64,000 bases of DNA, taken from contig NZ_FUID01000005.1 of the NCBI RefSeq assembly GCF_900163635.1, positions 40,636 to 104,635 of the forward strand. The letters are read 5' to 3'. Within the stretch, counting starts at the first letter, position 1. Each line of letters opens with the position of its first letter. This stretch comes from Leucobacter sp. 7(1). Lineage in GTDB: Bacteria > Actinomycetota > Actinomycetes > Actinomycetales > Microbacteriaceae. The notes under the pieces were generated by a model. The model was not told the origin of the DNA, did no database searches, and saw only the letters and a list, made by a program, of their open reading frames with translations. Made by a program: the position numbers and the translations under genes. Positions 47,401 to 56,712 of the stretch are shown piece by piece.

Positions 47401-47407
47401 TGGTCTG

Positions 47408-48304
47408 ATGAGCTCATCGTCGACAGCGCAGCATTTCACCCGCTCCGCCACGATCCGCGCCATGCTGCTCGTGCTGGTGGGCTCGCTAGGGATGCAATTC
47501 TCTGCCGTGATCGCGGTCGGGCTTTTCCCCGCGTTTGGTGTGCTCGGCACGAGCGCCCTCCGCATGGTGATCGCCGCGGTGATCCTGCTCGTTATTTTCC
47601 GGCCCCGACTGCACGGTCGGAGTCGGCGTGAGTGGCTTGGGATCATACTCTACGGTGTCGCTATGGCCGCGATGAACGCGTTCCTGTACCTCGCGTTTGC
47701 CCGGCTCCCGCTCGGCATCGCGACGACGATCGACTTCCTCGGGCCGTGCATGGTTGCGCTGCTTGCGTCGCGGCGCGCACGAGAGGGGGCGCTCGCGATG
47801 GTGGCACTGCTCGGGGTCGCGCTGATCGCCGGTTTTGGTGGGGCGCTCGACCCCCTCGGCCTGCTGTTTGCGGCGCTGGCGGGGACGGCGTTTGGGCTCT
47901 ACACTCTGCTCGCCGCCCAGGTCGGACAGTCCGACGGTGGCCTCCCCAGCGTTGCCCTCTCCGTCACCGTTGCTGCGATCCTGACGCTTCCGTTCTCGGT
48001 TCCGGTGATGCCGCTGGTGCGCCCGGAGCACTTGCTCGCCCTCCTGACCTCTGCGGTGCTGGGTACCGCTCTCGCCTTCACCGTGGACACGATCGCGGGC
48101 AAACTGACCTCTGCGCGCGTCCTCGGGGTGCTGTTCGCATTTGACCCTGTCGTCGGGACGATCCTCGGCGCGCTGTTCCTGAATCAATTGCTCACTCCGA
48201 TCGCGGTACTTGGCATTGTTCTCGTTGTCGGTGCGGGGGCAGGAATCGTGTGGCTCTCCGGAGGACACGGCCCGGCGGCCAAGGAGCCGGCGTCACCCGC
48301 GTAG
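47408..48304 (+). CDS. EamA/RhtA-family exporter
   Basis: 298-aa ten-helix drug/metabolite exporter with two EamA repeats. ALRMVIAAVILLVIFRPRL and AMNAFLYLAFARLPLGIATTIDFLGPCMVALLASRR closely follow the RhtA (threonine/homoserine exporter) pattern, and the second repeat has VLFAFDPVVGTILGALFLNQLL. Amino-acid export is likely but the substrate is unproven. The stop overlaps the -10 box of the next gene. Confidence 0.87.
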   Translation: MSSSSTAQHFTRSATIRAMLLVLVGSLGMQFSAVIAVGLFPAFGVLGTSALRMVIAAVILLVIFRPRLHGRSRREWLGIILYGVAMAAMNAFLYLAFARLPLGIATTIDFLGPCMVALLASRRAREGALAMVALLGVALIAGFGGALDPLGLLFAALAGTAFGLYTLLAAQVGQSDGGLPSVALSVTVAAILTLPFSVPVMPLVRPEHLLALLTSAVLGTALAFTVDTIAGKLTSARVLGVLFAFDPVVGTILGALFLNQLLTPIAVLGIVLVVGAGAGIVWLSGGHGPAAKEPASPA

Positions 48305-48307
48305 GCT
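48302..48307 (+). promoter_or_regulatory. -10 box of leaderless CYTH gene
   Basis: TAGGCT, 6 nt before GTG 48314; its first three bases are the stop codon of the upstream gene. Confidence 0.65.
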
Positions 48308-48313
48308 GGGGAT

Positions 48314-49024
48314 GTGACTTCAAACGCAGCACGCGAGTCGCTCGAGATCGAGCGTAAGTACGAGGTAGACGTGGCCGCCACGATGCCAACGCCAGAGCAG
48401 TTTCGGGCCGCCGGGTTCGAGCCTGACCCGCCCGTGACGTTCCCGCTGCGAGCGCGGTACTTTGACACTGTCGACGAGGCGTTGGCGCGCGCCGGCGTCG
48501 CGCTCCGAGTCCGCGAGGGCGGGACTGACGCGGGCTGGCACATCAAAGTGCGGCAGCCGGGAGGCGTGCGAGAACTGCAGTGGCCGCTCGCGGAAGAACT
48601 GCCGGAGGCCCTTGTGGCAGAGCTTCGCGCACTTGTCGGCGATGCCGCCGACAAAGTACAGCCGCGGGCAACGATGGACACCGAGCGCACCGTGGTTCTC
48701 CTGCGAGACGCGGCCGGGGTTGCCCGGATCGAGCTTGCCGACGACAGCGTCCGCACGGCAGATCTTGCCGCCGGTGTGCGGCGTGCGTGGCGGGAGTGGG
48801 AGGCGGAGCTCCTCCCCGGCGCCGATGAGTCGGAACTCGATGCGGTGGATCCGGTGCTGCGTGGCGCGGGTGCTGTACCCTCCGCGAGCCCAGCGAAGAT
48901 CGCGCGCGCAACTGGGCGTTTGATAGCGCTTGCGCAGGCCCGCGGGGCCGACGCGGCGCAGCTTGCGGCTCTTGCCGCGCTCGACGCGGCTGATCAGGAA
49001 GCGGCGCGTAGGCTGGACACATGA
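48314..49024 (+). CDS. CYTH-domain (triphosphate tunnel) protein
   Basis: 236 aa. The EIERKYEV signature (ExExK) opens a CYTH domain, whose tunnel binds triphosphates and divalent metal; RARYFDTVDEALARAGVALRVREGG, WHIKVRQPGG and ERTVVLL supply the alternating charged strands. Likely an inorganic triphosphatase, though adenylate-cyclase or thiamine-triphosphatase activity cannot be excluded. The C-terminal tail (about 195-236) is Ala-rich. GTG start, leaderless; its stop overlaps the next ATG. Confidence 0.87.
   Translation: MTSNAARESLEIERKYEVDVAATMPTPEQFRAAGFEPDPPVTFPLRARYFDTVDEALARAGVALRVREGGTDAGWHIKVRQPGGVRELQWPLAEELPEALVAELRALVGDAADKVQPRATMDTERTVVLLRDAAGVARIELADDSVRTADLAAGVRRAWREWEAELLPGADESELDAVDPVLRGAGAVPSASPAKIARATGRLIALAQARGADAAQLAALAALDAADQEAARRLDT
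49009..49014 (+). promoter_or_regulatory. -10 box of leaderless small membrane protein
   Basis: TAGGCT inside the end of the CYTH gene, 6 nt before ATG 49021. Confidence 0.5.
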
Positions 49025-49245
49025 GTAAGCGAGCGAATTCCGGCACACCGCAGGGCGGACGTGGCGCGGGTAAGACCCCGGAACCCTCACCGAAGGCGCG
49101 CCGGAAGCAGATCATTGTCGGCCTGATTATGGGGGCGGTGATGGGCCTGGTCATCAGCGCGATCAGCCAGTTCTGGCTCTGGCTCCCCGCGGGACTCGCT
49201 GTGGGACTTGCCGCCGGTGCGATCATGAAGCCGCCGGCGGAGTAG
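49021..49245 (+). CDS. small membrane protein, unknown
   Basis: 74 aa. A basic N-terminal third (SKRANSGTPQGGRGAGKTPEPSPKARRKQ) is followed by two closely spaced hydrophobic helices (IIVGLIMGAVMGLVISAI and LPAGLAVGLAAGAIM). Overlaps the CYTH stop by 4 bp (ATGA). Not recognised. Confidence 0.65.
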   Translation: MSKRANSGTPQGGRGAGKTPEPSPKARRKQIIVGLIMGAVMGLVISAISQFWLWLPAGLAVGLAAGAIMKPPAE

Positions 49246-49292
49246 CGCCTCACCTGGCTATTGAGGGTGCGAGGTGTGTGCTCCGTGCATCG

Positions 49293-49309
49293 TGTCAATG
49301 GCGTTGACA
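49293..49309. promoter_or_regulatory. inverted repeat TGTCAA-N5-TTGACA before the FAD oxidase
   Basis: Perfect 6-bp arms, 63 bp before ATG 49373. The right arm is also a perfect -35 hexamer, so a regulator could act here. Confidence 0.45.
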
Positions 49310-49372
49310 TGTCCATTTACATCCGCGTGAAAGTGTGCGAGGATCAAGCAGGACATCGAAGACGAGGACCCC

Positions 49373-50794
49373 ATGCACCCCACAATTTTTGAAACGAACC
49401 GCCCCGCGGCGAAGATCGTCGAGGACGCGCTCGCCGACACGAAGCTCGAATGCTTCTGGATCGATGACGTCGCCGGGACCACCGCGCAGTACCCGCCACT
49501 CGCTGGTGACACGCGCGTCGACGACGCCGTGGTCGGTGGCGGCTACGCCGGCCTCTGGACGGCGATCAAGCTCAAGACCGCACACCCGGAACGCCGGGTA
49601 GTGCTCCTCGAGGCACAGCGGGTGGGCTGGGCCGCCTCCGGGCGCAACGGCGGGTTCTGCGAGGCAAGCATCACCCACGGTGAGCCGAACGCCGAAGCCC
49701 GTTGGCCCGAGGAGACGGGCACGCTGCGCCGCCTGGGCTACGAAAACCTTGACGCGATGGAATCGTTTTTCGCGGAGCACGAGCTCGACGTCGAGTTTGA
49801 GCGCACCGGCCAGTTGTCCGTCGCGAACGCGCCGCACCAGGTCGAGTGGCTGGGGGAGAGCGACGATCCCGCAGTCGTCACGCTGAGCGCCGCCGAGGTG
49901 CAGGAGCGGATTGCATCGCCCACCTTCCTAGGGGGCGAGTTCTCGCCGCACGAAAACGCAAACCTGCACCCCGCAAAGCTTGTCGCTGAGCTCGCACGTC
50001 ACGCCGCCAGCATCGGCGTCGAGATCCACGAGCAGACCCCGGTGAAGCGTCTCGACGGCGGTGCCGACACCCCGATCCAGCTCGCCACTGAGCGCGGGAC
50101 CGTGACGGCGGAGCGTGTGGCGCTGTGCACCAACGTCTTCCCGTCGCTGCTGAAGCGCTACCGCTTCCATACGGTCCCCGTCTACGACTACGTGCTGATG
50201 ACCGAGCCGCTGACCGACGAGCAGCTCGACTCAATCGGGTGGTCGGGGCGCGAGGGGCTTGCCGATATGGCGAACCAGTTCCACTACTCCCGCCTCACAA
50301 AGGACAACCGCATTCTCTGGGGCGGCTATGACGCCGTGTACTTTGCCGGTGGCAAGATCCGACCCGAGAACGAGGACCGGATCGAGAGTCACCGCAAGCT
50401 CGCGAGCCACTTCTTCACGACGTTCCCGCAGCTTGCCGGTGTGAAGTTCACGCACCGCTGGGCCGGGGTGATCGACACGAGCACGCGTTTCTGCGCGTTC
50501 TTCGGCCAGGCACACGGCGGCCGCGTGCAGTATGTGGCGGGCTTCACAGGCTTGGGGGTTGGGGCCACCCACTTCGCCGCCGACGTGATCGTGGACCGGC
50601 TTGAGGGCCGGGTCACTGAACGCACCGAACTGAAGATGGTCAAGGACGTGCCGTTGCCGTTCCCGCCGGAGCCCGCGGCCTCGATCGGCATCAACCTGAC
50701 CCGCTGGGCAATGGATCGCGCCGACCATAACGAAGGCAAGCGGAACCTGCTGCTGAAGACGCTCGACGCGCTCGGCCTGGGGTTCGACTCGTGA
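49373..50794 (+). CDS. FAD-dependent amine/amino-acid oxidase (DAO family, PuuB-like)
   Basis: 473 aa. Dinucleotide-binding motif VVGGGYAGLWTA (about 53-64), LLEAQRVGWAASGRNGGF as in gamma-glutamylputrescine oxidase and related DAO enzymes, VALCTNVF, and the C-terminal TRFCAFFGQA ... YVAGFTGLGVGATHFAADVI. It oxidises a C-N bond with O2; a polyamine-derived substrate is plausible. An N-terminal extension of about 45 residues precedes the FAD fold. It overlaps the cupin gene by 4 bp (GTGA). Confidence 0.87.
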   Translation: MHPTIFETNRPAAKIVEDALADTKLECFWIDDVAGTTAQYPPLAGDTRVDDAVVGGGYAGLWTAIKLKTAHPERRVVLLEAQRVGWAASGRNGGFCEASITHGEPNAEARWPEETGTLRRLGYENLDAMESFFAEHELDVEFERTGQLSVANAPHQVEWLGESDDPAVVTLSAAEVQERIASPTFLGGEFSPHENANLHPAKLVAELARHAASIGVEIHEQTPVKRLDGGADTPIQLATERGTVTAERVALCTNVFPSLLKRYRFHTVPVYDYVLMTEPLTDEQLDSIGWSGREGLADMANQFHYSRLTKDNRILWGGYDAVYFAGGKIRPENEDRIESHRKLASHFFTTFPQLAGVKFTHRWAGVIDTSTRFCAFFGQAHGGRVQYVAGFTGLGVGATHFAADVIVDRLEGRVTERTELKMVKDVPLPFPPEPAASIGINLTRWAMDRADHNEGKRNLLLKTLDALGLGFDS

Positions 50795-51183
50795 GCGGCG
50801 CACAGCTGCCCGAGGGTGCCAACCTCGCGGTGAGCGCGGTCACGGCCGATGTTGCACTTGAGGCCGTTCCGGCGGCCGACGTGGTGACCGGATCGCCCGT
50901 TCAGGGCACGCTCGAGCTCGGCAAGATCGCCGGGGCCGAGGCGGGCGTGTGGGAGCTGCGCGGCGGCACGGTCACCGATACCGAGGTCGACGAGCTGTTC
51001 ATTGTGCTCTCGGGCGGGGCCACGATCGAGCTGTTGAGCGAGCCCGGGCGTGACGCCGCTGCGGGGGAGGCCCCCCGCGTGGTCGAGGTCGGCCCGGGGG
51101 ACGCAATGCGGCTTGTCGCAGGAACCCGCACCCGGTGGACCGTCGCCGACCACATCCGCAAGATCTACATCGCAGAGGCCTAG
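50791..51183 (+). CDS. cupin-domain protein
   Basis: 130 aa, one cupin barrel (about 50-125: GVWELRGGTVTDTEVDELFIVLSGGATIELL ... VGPGDAMRLVAGTRTRWTVADHIRKIYIA) of the DUF861/EutQ-like cupin_3 kind. It is coupled to the FAD oxidase by the GTGA overlap, so it probably works in the same pathway, as in polyamine/ethanolamine clusters. Enzymatic activity is not predictable. Confidence 0.82.
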   Translation: MSGAQLPEGANLAVSAVTADVALEAVPAADVVTGSPVQGTLELGKIAGAEAGVWELRGGTVTDTEVDELFIVLSGGATIELLSEPGRDAAAGEAPRVVEVGPGDAMRLVAGTRTRWTVADHIRKIYIAEA

Positions 51184-51237
51184 CGCGGAGGTCGCGCGCT
51201 GAGGCCTCGCGCGGGGCTACCGCACTCAACACGAGCC

Positions 51238-51291
51238 TTTTTATCCATACTGAGCCCAGTTTCGCGAAACTGGGCTCAGTATGGATAAAAA
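51238..51291. repeat. 54-bp perfect palindrome
   Basis: Left half TTTTTATCCATACTG ... CAGTTTCG is followed without a spacer by its exact reverse complement, centred between 51264 and 51265. It lies 55 bp after the cupin stop and 184 bp before uraA. T runs are at the 5' end and A runs at the 3' end on both strands, so it is not a standard terminator, though the stem would be strong. Confidence 0.9.
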
Positions 51292-51474
51292 CCCTCGGTT
51301 TGGGCGAGCCCGAGTGGGGAACTGGGGACGTGCCCATCGGGCAAGAGTCGGGTAGAGCGCGCACGCTATCGCTCGCGCGAAGCTGAGCGTTGCCTGTAAG
51401 ATAATCGCTTGGTCGCGCGCCTTCGGGGCGGACGCGCAGCACACTCTGATTCATCGCCCCCTGAAGGAGCCCAC

Positions 51475-52839
51475 ATGGCCCTGCCCTGGAAACTGCACGG
51501 AGACGGCAAGCACGTCGCCCCGGACGCGATCGTGCTCCCCGAGGAGCGCCTGAGCTGGGGCCGCACCTTCGGCTTCGGGGCGCAGCACGTGGTCGCCATG
51601 TTTGGCGCGACCTTCCTCGTGCCGCTGATCACTGGCTTCAGCCCGACGGCCACCCTGTTCTTCTCGGGCCTCGGCACAATTCTCTTCCTGCTGCTGACGG
51701 GCAACCGCCTCCCGAGCTACCTCGGCTCTTCGTTCGCGTTCATCGCGCCGATCATGGCGGCAACGGCGGGCGGCGACGACCTCGGTCGGGCCTCCTTCGG
51801 AATCCTGGCGATCGGCGTGCTCATGGCCATCGTTGGCCTCGTGGTGCACCGCTTCGGGACGGGGTGGATCAACGCACTGATGCCGCCCGTGGTGATGGGA
51901 GCGATTGTTGCGCTCATCGGCTTTAACCTGGCCCCCGCCGTGCGCAATAACTGGACGGGCAACCCGGGTGCGAACCCGGATGTGGATCAGGTGCTCTCCT
52001 CCTGGGTTGCGCTGGCGACGCTCGTGGCGATTCTGCTGATTACCGTCCTGTTCCGCGGCCTGATCGGCCGTCTGTCGATCGTGCTGGGCATGGCGGTCGG
52101 CTATGTCATCGCCGTGATGACCGGGCTTGTCGATTTCACCGCGGTGTCGGAGGCGTCGTGGGTGGGCCTGCCCGCGTTCCACGCTGTGGGCAACCCCTTC
52201 GCGGATCCGACGCTCTGGGGCCTGCTGCCCGCGTTCCTCCCCGTCGTGCTCGTGCTGATCGCCGAAAACGTGGGCCACGTCAAGAGCGTCGGGCTTATGG
52301 TGGGCCGCGACCTTGACGGGGTCACCGGCCGCGCGCTTCTCGCGGACGGTCTTTCGACGATGCTCGCCGGCTTCGGTGGCGGATCCGGCACCACGACCTA
52401 TGGCGAGAACATCGGCGTCATGGCGGCGACCCGCGTCTACTCGACGGCGGCCTACTGGATCGCGGGTGGCATCGCGGTCTTCTTGAGCTTCTCCCCGAAG
52501 GTCGGTGCGGTGATCTTCTCGGTGCCGCCGGCCGTGCTCGGTGGCGTGACCGTGGCGCTCTACGGCCTGATCGGCCTGATCGGTGTAAAGATCTGGATCG
52601 ACAACAAGGTCGATTTCTCGAAGCCGATCAACCAGTTCTCGGCGGCAGTTCCGCTGATCGTGGGTATCGCGGACTTCACGATCCAGTTCGGCTCGGTCGT
52701 GTTCAACGGTATTGCGCTGGGCACGATCGCCGCGATTGGCGTCTACCACCTGATGCGCATCCTTGCGAAGGCGCGCGGCGGCGAGATGCAGATTGCAGAT
52801 CCGGTCGTCACCGCTCCCGCCGAAGAGGCGAAGCCCTAA
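51475..52839 (+). CDS. uraA: uracil/xanthine permease (NCS2 family)
   Basis: 454-aa nucleobase:cation symporter with about 12-14 membrane helices. GFGAQHVVAMFGATFLVPLITG, LPSYLGSSFAFIAPI, and VLVLIAENVGHVKSVGLMVGRDLD ... FGGGSGTTTYGENIGVMAATRVYS are the UraA motifs including the substrate-binding Glu residues. Start ATG 51475 with GAAGGAG upstream; TAAGAT at 51397-51402 is a possible -10. Uracil is the likely substrate. Confidence 0.94.
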   Translation: MALPWKLHGDGKHVAPDAIVLPEERLSWGRTFGFGAQHVVAMFGATFLVPLITGFSPTATLFFSGLGTILFLLLTGNRLPSYLGSSFAFIAPIMAATAGGDDLGRASFGILAIGVLMAIVGLVVHRFGTGWINALMPPVVMGAIVALIGFNLAPAVRNNWTGNPGANPDVDQVLSSWVALATLVAILLITVLFRGLIGRLSIVLGMAVGYVIAVMTGLVDFTAVSEASWVGLPAFHAVGNPFADPTLWGLLPAFLPVVLVLIAENVGHVKSVGLMVGRDLDGVTGRALLADGLSTMLAGFGGGSGTTTYGENIGVMAATRVYSTAAYWIAGGIAVFLSFSPKVGAVIFSVPPAVLGGVTVALYGLIGLIGVKIWIDNKVDFSKPINQFSAAVPLIVGIADFTIQFGSVVFNGIALGTIAAIGVYHLMRILAKARGGEMQIADPVVTAPAEEAKP

Positions 52840-52858
52840 CCCGGCAACCACCTGGGAA

Positions 52859-52898
52859 ACCGTCACCCCGGCGCGCGAAACTCCGCCGGGGTTACGGT
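52859..52898 (+). terminator. terminator after uraA
   Basis: Imperfect stem ACCGTCACCCCGGCG / CGCCGGGGTTACGGT with a 10-nt loop, followed by CGTTT. Confidence 0.8.
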
Positions 52899-52917
52899 CG
52901 TTTCACCATGCACCGCT

Positions 52918-52923
52918 TAGGGT
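52918..52923 (+). promoter_or_regulatory. -10 box of leaderless SF1-like gene
   Basis: TAGGGT, 6 nt before GTG 52930. Confidence 0.6.
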
Positions 52924-52929
52924 GGCGGT

Positions 52930-55900
52930 GTGTGGAGTGTAGAGCGGCGACGGCGACCGGAGACGGATCCCCGCGCAAATGACGCGGAAGGCGTTACCGC
53001 TGAGGCGGTGACACCTCGAGACGAGGCTGCCCTCGCCCCCACACCAGAGCCCAGTGCTCCGCCGGAGGAAGATTTGACGACGCAACTCACCGGCCCGGTG
53101 TCCCTCGTGGACGCCTACGCAGACGAGCACGCCGACTGGCGGCGCGAAGCCGCGCGCATCGGCGGCCGCAACCCGATGTTGCACTTCGACGACAGCCCGG
53201 CGAACCGGATTGAGCTGTCGACGACGCACCCCGGAGGCCTGCCACAGTTCATCACCGGCAACAAGATCCTGCTGTCCGCGCTGATCCGCGACGATCTGGC
53301 GCTGCGTCACGCTCGCGTCGCGGCGGGCCGCGTCACGGATAAGGCCATCGAGATGCGCACCGTGCGCGGGCTCGAAACGGTTCACCTGGGCGTGGGCATC
53401 GCAAAGTGGACCTTCGAGGGCGAAGAATACTGCGCGCCCGTGCTGCTGCGCCCGCTCGCGATCCGGCGCTATGGCCGAGATTTCGAGCTCAAGCTGAAGC
53501 AGTTCCCCGTGGTCAACGTGGAGCTGATCCGAATCCTGAGCGAGCAGTTCGGGATCACTCTGGACGCCCGGAGCCTCGTCGAACTGTCGCAGTCTGAGGG
53601 CGTGTTTAAGCCTCAGCCCGTGATCGATCGGGTGCGGCAAATGGTGGCCGGGGTGTCCGGCTTTGTGGTTCAGCCGCGGCTCGTGGTGTCCTCGTTCCAC
53701 AGCGTTTCGCAGGGCATGGTCGATGCGGTGAAGGATCTCGACTCACCCATCCTTGCAGCGCTCTGCGGCAGCGAGCCCGCGCGCGAGCGCCTCACCGCGT
53801 CATACCGCCCGGTCAGCGCGACGCCCGCCGACGAGCGCTCTCCCGACGTTGACCGTTACCTCTACGACGCGGACGCCGAACAGGACGATGTGCTCGCGCA
53901 GATCGACGCCGGGCACTCGCTCGTGGTGCACGCGCTGCCCGGCACGGGTGGCACCCAGACCGTGGTGAACGCGATCGGCAGTCTCGTTCGCGACGGCAAG
54001 CGGGTCCTTGTGGTGTCTCCGCGCCGGGCCACACTCGACGGCATCACACACCGCCTCACGCGCGCCGGTCTTGCCGGCCTGTCCGTGTCGCCGCGCCGCC
54101 TGCGTCGCAACCTTGTCGAATCGATCAGCCGCAATGAGAACGCCCGAGCTGAGCAGCTCGGCGAGGTCGATGCCGCGCTGATCCGGCTCCGGGGTGTCCT
54201 GAGCGACTATCGCGGCGCGCTTTCCGGAACCGACGAGCGATTCGGTGTCTCGCCGCTGGACGCGCTCCGCCGCCTTACACAGCTTGCGCTCGGGGAACGT
54301 CAGCCGAGCACGACGGTTCGGCTCGACGATCAAGCACTCGGCCAGCTCACACTCGACCGCAGTTCAATGGCTGAGGCCTTGACCGAGGTAGCTCGGCTCG
54401 GCCAGTTCCAGTATGGTCCCGAGGACTCGCCCTGGTACGGCGTGAGCTTCCAGACCACGGAGGAAGCACGGACCGCATACGGTCTCGCCGTTGATCTCGC
54501 TGAGTCGCAGCTGCCGCGCCTGATCTCGATGGCCAACGAGGTCATCGGCCAGACCTCGATGCGGCCGTACGACACGATCGCTGAGCTCGGGGTCTATCTC
54601 CGCCTGCTCATGGGGATCCGGGACACGCTGGATCGCTTCACCCCGGCCGTGTACGACCGTTCCCTTACCGAGGTGATCGCGGCGCACGCCCCCGGTCGCA
54701 GCGGTGAGGAAATGACATCCGCGAATAAGCGACGCCTGCGGAAGCTCGCCCGCGAATACGTGCGCCCCGGTGTCCACATCACCGACATGTACTCGCGGCT
54801 CGTGCAGATCCAGCAACAACGCGTGCTGTGGCAGCGGTATACGACCGTTGTCGGGGCGCGGCCCGAGGTTCCGCTGGGTATCTCGGACGTTGTTGTGGCG
54901 TTCCAGTCGGCGTACCAGGATCTCGATGAGCTCGACCGGGTGCTCGGCGTCGTTGGGGACCCGAACCGCTTGAAGAACCTGACTCTTGGCGCACTCGCGA
55001 GCAGGATTTCGGATCTCGCGCGCGAATCCGAGGTGCTGCAGAACATCCAGGAGCGCACCACAATCGTGGAGCGCATGCGCGCCGCGCACCTGGAACCCCT
55101 GCTTGATGATCTCTCCGCGCGACACGTGCCCGCTGAGGACGTCGCGGCGGAGCTTGAGCTCGCGTGGTGGCAGTCAGTGCTGGAGCGCATGCTGCAGACA
55201 AACCCTGCCCTGCTGAGCGCGAACACGGGCGTGATCGAGCGACTCGAGGCTGACTTCCGCCTGGTGGACGATGCCCACGCGGGCGCAAACGGAACGCTGC
55301 TCGCGGCAAGTCTCGCGGACGCGTGGCGGGTGGCCGTGCTGGATCACAAGCAGGAGGCACTTGCGATGCGCGGTTCGCTGCGCCGCTCGGATACGACCGC
55401 GACGATGCTCGCCCAGGGTGCACCGCACTTGCTCGGCGTGCTGGCCCCGGTGTGGACAATGTCGCCGTACGAGGTGGCGCAGCTGCCCGATGGGATGCGC
55501 TTCGACACCGTGCTCCTCGTGGACGCGGGAGCGACGACCCTTGTGGAGAATCTCGGGGCGATCCGGCGCGCGAATCAGGTTGTTGCCTTCGGCGACCGCA
55601 TGACGCAGACTCCCTCGCACTTCGAGGTGTCCGTGGGGGCCGAGTCGCCCGACGCGGATGACGCTGAAGAACTGCACGGACGGTCCGCCTACGCTCAGCT
55701 GAGTGAGGTGCTCCCCACGCTCACGCTCACGCGGAGTTACCGCGCGGGCGGCGAAGACCTGACGAACCTCGTGAATTCCCGCTTCTATGGCGGGGCGATC
55801 CAGTCGCTCCCGTGGGCGGGCAGTTTCCTGGGCCACTCCAGCCTGACGTACGAGTTTGTGCGCGGTGGGCAGGGCCTCCCCGATCAGCAGAGCGGTGCGG

Positions 55901-56712
55901 TCGAGAGCACGGACGCCGAAGTTGAGCGGGTTGTCCAGCTTGTCCTTGAGCACGCGAGCGAACGCGCGGGCGAATCTCTCATGGTGATTACCGCGAGCGA
56001 GCGGCACGCGGTGCGCGTCTACCAGGCCGTACTGCAGGCTTTTTCAAAGTTCCCGCAGTATCGCGACTTCCTGCTTGGTGAGCGTGCGGAACCCTTCGCT
56101 GTACTCACCCTCGAGCAGGCCACGGCCCAGAGCCGGGACCGGGTGATCTTCTCGATCGGGTTTGGGCGCACGCCACACGGCCGCGTGCTCTCGAACTTTG
56201 GCGGACTCGGTCGGCCCGGAGGCGAACGCCTGCTCGCGGTCGCGATGACCCGCGCCCGGCGCGCGATGACAATCGTCAGCTGCTTCAAACCGGAGGATCT
56301 CGATTCGGTCCGGATCAAGCACGGTGTTGTCGATCTCGCCGAGCTGCTCGCGATGGAGCACCCGGCCCCAGAAGCCCCCGCGCTGCCCGCCGAGCGGGAC
56401 CCGATGATTGGGGAGCTTGCCGACCGGATGGAAGCGCTGGGCATGCACGTGGCCCTCGACTACCGGGGTGTGATCCCGCTCGCGGCCTCACTCAACGGCC
56501 GGGCGATCGCGGTCGACATCGACCTGGGGGACGGCTCAGAGAGCCTGCGCGATACGCTCCGCCTGCGGCCCGCGGTGCTGCGTCGACTGGGCTGGCACTA
56601 TCACCGAGTGCAGAGCTTCGACCTCTTCGCGGATCCCGATGAGGCCGCGCGGCGGATCGCTCGTACTCTCGGTCACGGGGCCGAGACGGCACCCGGCGCG
56701 GGCCAGGAGTGA
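52930..56712 (+). CDS. large SF1 (Upf1-like) helicase-family protein with degenerate ATPase motifs
   Basis: 1260 aa. The N-terminal part resembles DUF4011-type helicases (RREAARIGGRNPMLHFDD). The P-loop reads LPGTGGTQT (336-344): the Walker A lysine is replaced by Gly341. The Walker B region is VLLVDAGATTLVENLGAIRRANQVVAFGD (Asp865 without the following Glu). Motif VI AVAMTRARRAMTIVS (1103-1117) is kept. The C terminus (about 1175-1250) resembles a DUF559/MTES_1575-type restriction-endonuclease fold (VLRRLGWHYHRVQSFDLFADPDEAARRI) without an obvious E-x-K pair. Possibly an ATP-independent DNA/RNA-binding paralogue. The start is leaderless. Confidence 0.85.
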   Translation: MWSVERRRRPETDPRANDAEGVTAEAVTPRDEAALAPTPEPSAPPEEDLTTQLTGPVSLVDAYADEHADWRREAARIGGRNPMLHFDDSPANRIELSTTHPGGLPQFITGNKILLSALIRDDLALRHARVAAGRVTDKAIEMRTVRGLETVHLGVGIAKWTFEGEEYCAPVLLRPLAIRRYGRDFELKLKQFPVVNVELIRILSEQFGITLDARSLVELSQSEGVFKPQPVIDRVRQMVAGVSGFVVQPRLVVSSFHSVSQGMVDAVKDLDSPILAALCGSEPARERLTASYRPVSATPADERSPDVDRYLYDADAEQDDVLAQIDAGHSLVVHALPGTGGTQTVVNAIGSLVRDGKRVLVVSPRRATLDGITHRLTRAGLAGLSVSPRRLRRNLVESISRNENARAEQLGEVDAALIRLRGVLSDYRGALSGTDERFGVSPLDALRRLTQLALGERQPSTTVRLDDQALGQLTLDRSSMAEALTEVARLGQFQYGPEDSPWYGVSFQTTEEARTAYGLAVDLAESQLPRLISMANEVIGQTSMRPYDTIAELGVYLRLLMGIRDTLDRFTPAVYDRSLTEVIAAHAPGRSGEEMTSANKRRLRKLAREYVRPGVHITDMYSRLVQIQQQRVLWQRYTTVVGARPEVPLGISDVVVAFQSAYQDLDELDRVLGVVGDPNRLKNLTLGALASRISDLARESEVLQNIQERTTIVERMRAAHLEPLLDDLSARHVPAEDVAAELELAWWQSVLERMLQTNPALLSANTGVIERLEADFRLVDDAHAGANGTLLAASLADAWRVAVLDHKQEALAMRGSLRRSDTTATMLAQGAPHLLGVLAPVWTMSPYEVAQLPDGMRFDTVLLVDAGATTLVENLGAIRRANQVVAFGDRMTQTPSHFEVSVGAESPDADDAEELHGRSAYAQLSEVLPTLTLTRSYRAGGEDLTNLVNSRFYGGAIQSLPWAGSFLGHSSLTYEFVRGGQGLPDQQSGAVESTDAEVERVVQLVLEHASERAGESLMVITASERHAVRVYQAVLQAFSKFPQYRDFLLGERAEPFAVLTLEQATAQSRDRVIFSIGFGRTPHGRVLSNFGGLGRPGGERLLAVAMTRARRAMTIVSCFKPEDLDSVRIKHGVVDLAELLAMEHPAPEAPALPAERDPMIGELADRMEALGMHVALDYRGVIPLAASLNGRAIAVDIDLGDGSESLRDTLRLRPAVLRRLGWHYHRVQSFDLFADPDEAARRIARTLGHGAETAPGAGQE

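Noticed and set aside
46826..47407. Extended N terminus for the EamA exporter, running back over the convergent hypothetical gene
   Set aside because: ATG 47408 starts a normal exporter and has a leaderless -10 box; the extension is antisense to another gene.
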